Positions 61,225-64,000 of a stretch of DNA of 64,000 nucleotides are shown piece by piece. Each line of letters begins with the position of its first letter. The stretch's first letter is position 1. The notes beneath the pieces were generated by a model, which saw only the letters and a program-made list of their open reading frames with translations, did no database searches and had not been told where the DNA came from. This stretch comes from Gottfriedia acidiceleris (lineage in GTDB: Bacteria > Bacillota > Bacilli > Bacillales > Bacillaceae_G). Both the position numbers and the translations under genes were made by a program. The stretch covers positions 372,001-436,000 of the forward strand of contig NZ_NESS01000004.1 of the NCBI RefSeq assembly GCF_002128425.1, in the 5' to 3' direction.

Positions 61225-63735
61225 ATGTTGAGTGAAAATCAACAAATTAAAGAAATAAATATTAGTCATGAAATGCGTAATTCCTTCCTAGATTATGCAA
61301 TGAGTGTAATTGTTTCTCGAGCGTTACCAGATGTACGAGACGGCCTTAAGCCTGTTCATAGAAGAATTTTATATGCAATGAATGATTTAGGTATGACAGC
61401 TGATAAAGCCTATAAAAAGTCAGCGCGTATCGTTGGTGAAGTAATTGGTAAGTATCACCCGCATGGTGACTCTGCTGTATATGAAACAATGGTACGTATG
61501 GCTCAGGACTTTAACTTCAGATATATGTTAGTAGATGGCCATGGAAATTTTGGATCGGTTGATGGAGATGCAGCAGCGGCGATGCGTTATACAGAGGCTA
61601 GAATGTCTAAAATTTCGATGGAATTAATTCGTGATATTAATAAAAATACGATTGATTATCAAGATAACTATGATGGTTCGGAAAGAGAGCCAATTGTTCT
61701 TCCTGCACGATTCCCTAACTTGTTAGTAAACGGAGCAACGGGTATAGCAGTTGGTATGGCTACGAATATTCCTCCTCACCAAATAGGTGAAGTAATTGAT
61801 GGTGTTCTTGCATTAAGTAAAGAACCAGAAATCACTACACAAGAATTAATGGAGTATATTCAAGGTCCTGATTTCCCAACGTCAGGTATGATTCTAGGTA
61901 AAAGCGGAATACGTAAGGCCTATGAAACTGGTAAAGGCTCAATAATTATTAGAGCAAAAGTAGAAATTGAAGAAAAAGCAAATGGTAGACAAACGATTAT
62001 TGTTACAGAATTACCATATCAAGTAAATAAGGCTAAACTTGTTGAAAGAATTGCTGAACTAGTTCGAGATAAGAAAATCGAGGGTATAACTGATTTACGC
62101 GATGAATCTGACAGAAATGGTATGCGTGTTGTCATTGAAGTTAGAAGAGACGCGAACGCTAATGTACTTTTAAATAATCTTTATAAACAAACTGCGCTAC
62201 AAACAAGTTTTGGTATTAATTTATTAGCACTTGTAAATGGTGAACCAAAAGTTCTATCTCTAAAGAGTTGTTTAAAACACTATTTAGATCATCAAATTGT
62301 TGTTATTAAACGTAGAACACAGTTCGAATTAGAAAAAGCAGAAGCGCGTGCACATATTTTAGAAGGTTTGAAGGTTGCGTTAGACCATTTAGATGCAGTA
62401 ATTAGCTTAATTAGAGCTTCTCAAACAGGAGAAATAGCTAAAAATGGCTTAATGGAAACTTTTAATTTATCTGAAAAGCAAGCTCAAGCAATTTTAGATA
62501 TGAGGTTACAACGTTTAACTGGATTAGAGCGCGAAAAAATAGAAGAAGAATATCAAGAACTAATCAAGTTAATTGCAGAATTAAGAGCAATTCTTGCTGA
62601 TGAGGAAAGAGTTCTTGAAATTATTCGAGAAGAATTAACCGTGCTAAAGGAGCAGTATAATGATAAACGAAGAACTGCAATTGTTCCTGGTGGTATTGAA
62701 ATCATTGAAGATGAAGACTTAATACCAGTGGAGAATATCATTGTTAGTTTAACTCATAATGGATATATTAAACGTCTTCCAGTTTCTACTTACCGATCTC
62801 AGCGAAGAGGTGGACGCGGTATTCAAGGAATGGGTACTAATGATGATGACTTCTTAGAACACTTACTAACAACTTCAACTCATGATACAATCTTATTCTT
62901 TACGAATAAGGGAAAAGTATACCGTTCGAAAGGTTATGAGATTCCAGAGTATAGTCGTACAGCTAAAGGTTTACCAATCGTAAACTTACTAGAAATTGAT
63001 CGAGATGAAAATATTAACGCTATTATTCCAGTAAGTGAATTTTTAGAGAATTGGTACCTATTCTTTACAACAAAACAAGGAATAGCAAAACGTGTACCTT
63101 TATCTGCCTTTGCAAATATTCGTACTAACGGATTAATTGCGATTAATTTGAAAGAAGATGATGATGTAATTTCGGTGCGTTTAACTGACGGTACAAAAGA
63201 TATTGTTGTCGGTACTTCAAAAGGTATGATGATCCGTTTTAATGAAGACGATGTTAGATCAATGGGAAGAACAGCAACAGGTGTTAAAGCAATTACACTT
63301 TCTGATGACGATTATGTTGTAGGAATGGAAGTCGTTGAAGAGCACTTAGATATTCTTGTTGTTACAGAATTAGGTTATGGTAAGCGAACTGCACAGGAAG
63401 AATACCGAATTCAAAGTCGTGGTGGTAAAGGTTTAAAAACTCTTAACGTTACAGACAAAAACGGTAAAATGATTTCATTAAAATGTGTAAGTGACGAACA
63501 GGATCTAATGTTAATTACTGAGTCTGGTGTAATGATCCGTATGCCAATTGAGCAAATTTCTCGTTTAGGTCGAGTTACTCAAGGTGTTAAATTAATAAAA
63601 CTGGATCAAGAAGGCCATGTTGCGACTGTAGCAATTGCTGCGAAAGAAGAAGAGGAAGTTGATGAAGAAGCTGAAAATGAAGCTGAATTAACAACTCTAG
63701 AAAATGAAGATGAGATTGAAACAACAGAAGAATAG
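61225..63735 (+). CDS. gyrA: DNA gyrase subunit A
   Basis: Breakage-reunion subunit of gyrase. The catalytic tyrosine is Y122 in AMRYTEAR (counted from ATG 61225). The quinolone-determining region reads [12 protein letters not shown], with Ser83 and Glu87 as in sensitive strains. The GyrA box is [10 protein letters not shown]. The acidic tail ([14 protein letters not shown]) is typical. The alternatives to 61225 are TTG 61228, giving MSENQQ as in B. subtilis and eight bases from GGAGG, and GTG 61219. Followed by a strong terminator. Confidence 0.97.
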   Translation: MLSENQQIKEINISHEMRNSFLDYAMSVIVSRALPDVRDGLKPVHRRILYAMNDLGMTADKAYKKSARIVGEVIGKYHPHGDSAVYETMVRMAQDFNFRYMLVDGHGNFGSVDGDAAAAMRYTEARMSKISMELIRDINKNTIDYQDNYDGSEREPIVLPARFPNLLVNGATGIAVGMATNIPPHQIGEVIDGVLALSKEPEITTQELMEYIQGPDFPTSGMILGKSGIRKAYETGKGSIIIRAKVEIEEKANGRQTIIVTELPYQVNKAKLVERIAELVRDKKIEGITDLRDESDRNGMRVVIEVRRDANANVLLNNLYKQTALQTSFGINLLALVNGEPKVLSLKSCLKHYLDHQIVVIKRRTQFELEKAEARAHILEGLKVALDHLDAVISLIRASQTGEIAKNGLMETFNLSEKQAQAILDMRLQRLTGLEREKIEEEYQELIKLIAELRAILADEERVLEIIREELTVLKEQYNDKRRTAIVPGGIEIIEDEDLIPVENIIVSLTHNGYIKRLPVSTYRSQRRGGRGIQGMGTNDDDFLEHLLTTSTHDTILFFTNKGKVYRSKGYEIPEYSRTAKGLPIVNLLEIDRDENINAIIPVSEFLENWYLFFTTKQGIAKRVPLSAFANIRTNGLIAINLKEDDDVISVRLTDGTKDIVVGTSKGMMIRFNEDDVRSMGRTATGVKAITLSDDDYVVGMEVVEEHLDILVVTELGYGKRTAQEEYRIQSRGGKGLKTLNVTDKNGKMISLKCVSDEQDLMLITESGVMIRMPIEQISRLGRVTQGVKLIKLDQEGHVATVAIAAKEEEEVDEEAENEAELTTLENEDEIETTEE

Positions 63736-64000
63736 TTATGCAGATGACCAGTAAAGAGAGAACAAGTAGGTTCTCTCTTTTTTTTATACTGATGAGTTAA
63801 TCATAGGGATTCGAGTGGAAGAATGATCGATCGGTTTTTCAGAACAAACTGAACGCTTGAGTGCAGCTTTAAGTAAAGATTAAAAATAAGATTTCTATGG
63901 TTCTTGTAATTTTAATGAAGATTACATTTATTAGATGTATTTTGGAGCTATTCCTATTAGTTGGTATTTTCAGGCATATTACACGCTAAATTTTTAAAGT
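63736..64000. other. Region downstream of gyrA
   Basis: After the terminator there are about 210 AT-rich bases without a gene. In Bacillus an rRNA operon often follows gyrA, but no 16S sequence or clear rRNA promoter is visible before the window ends. Confidence 0.5.
63754..63786 (+). terminator. Intrinsic terminator of gyrA
   Basis: agagagaac / gttctctct perfect 9-bp stem with a six-base loop and a T9 tail, 20 bases after the gyrA stop codon. Confidence 0.92.

Noticed and set aside
63787-64000. Leader of an rRNA operon after gyrA
   Set aside because: Expected from Bacillus gene order, but no 16S sequence, box A or strong promoter is visible before the window ends.

Overview
The window is the replication-origin region of a low-GC, endospore-forming Firmicute of the Bacillaceae. 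The gene order rpmH | oriC | dnaA-dnaN-yaaA-recF-gyrB-gyrA on the right, and rnpA-spoIIIJ-jag-mnmE-mnmG-rsmG-noc-soj-spo0J on the left, is the Bacillus order. It is supported by yyaC (a spore-related gene), three exact parS sites and bipartite DnaA-box clusters around dnaA. The absence of remB between recF and gyrB resembles the B. cereus side of the family more than B. subtilis. I cannot name the species.

Left part (1-26.7 kb), accessory metabolism and envelope. The window opens with the 3' end of an O-antigen-ligase-like membrane gene. Next come a xanthine permease behind a guanine-class purine riboswitch, a DrrAB-like ABC exporter and the RNA polymerase recycling ATPase HelD. From 6.9 to 17.4 kb lies an amino-sugar catabolic island. 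It has an ABC importer, a Gfo/Idh/MocA oxidoreductase, a GntR/UTRA regulator and five enzymes: AgaS-type isomerase/deaminase, class II tagatose-bisphosphate aldolase, PfkB tagatose-6-P kinase, ROK kinase and NagA-type deacetylase. Together these could take N-acetylgalactosamine to triose phosphates without a PTS. A shared AACTGGTAATGA-type operator recurs at four places in the island. Then follow malate:quinone oxidoreductase, whose promoter carries three decamer repeats at an exact 32-bp period plus a leader terminator, an undescribed Asp-box membrane protein, a VanRS-like two-component system, and a secreted LTD plus DNA/RNA nuclease.

Middle part (26.7-33.2 kb). rlmH and a CxxH/CxxC protein gene overlap an off-origin DnaA-box cluster. 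The walRKHIJ operon for cell-wall homeostasis follows, with a parS site inside walK.

Right part (33.5-64 kb). A tRNA operon (Lys, Glu, Asp, Phe) is preceded by a duplicated 5' half of tRNA-Lys. Next are purA with a PurBox, dnaB-rplI-gdpP-yybS, rpsF-ssb-rpsR with a probable S6:S18 autoregulatory hairpin, ychF, a DUF951 gene, mscS, yyaC, the chromosome-partition genes, the tRNA-modification genes and spoIIIJ/jag/rnpA/rpmH. oriC follows, then the rightward dnaA-to-gyrA series, which ends at a clear terminator.

Most of the window is ordinary conserved chromosome. The items most worth follow-up are the amino-sugar regulon, the phased repeats plus leader terminator at mqo, the DnaA-box cluster at rlmH, the tRNA-Lys half duplication and the inverted-repeat element between dnaN and yaaA.
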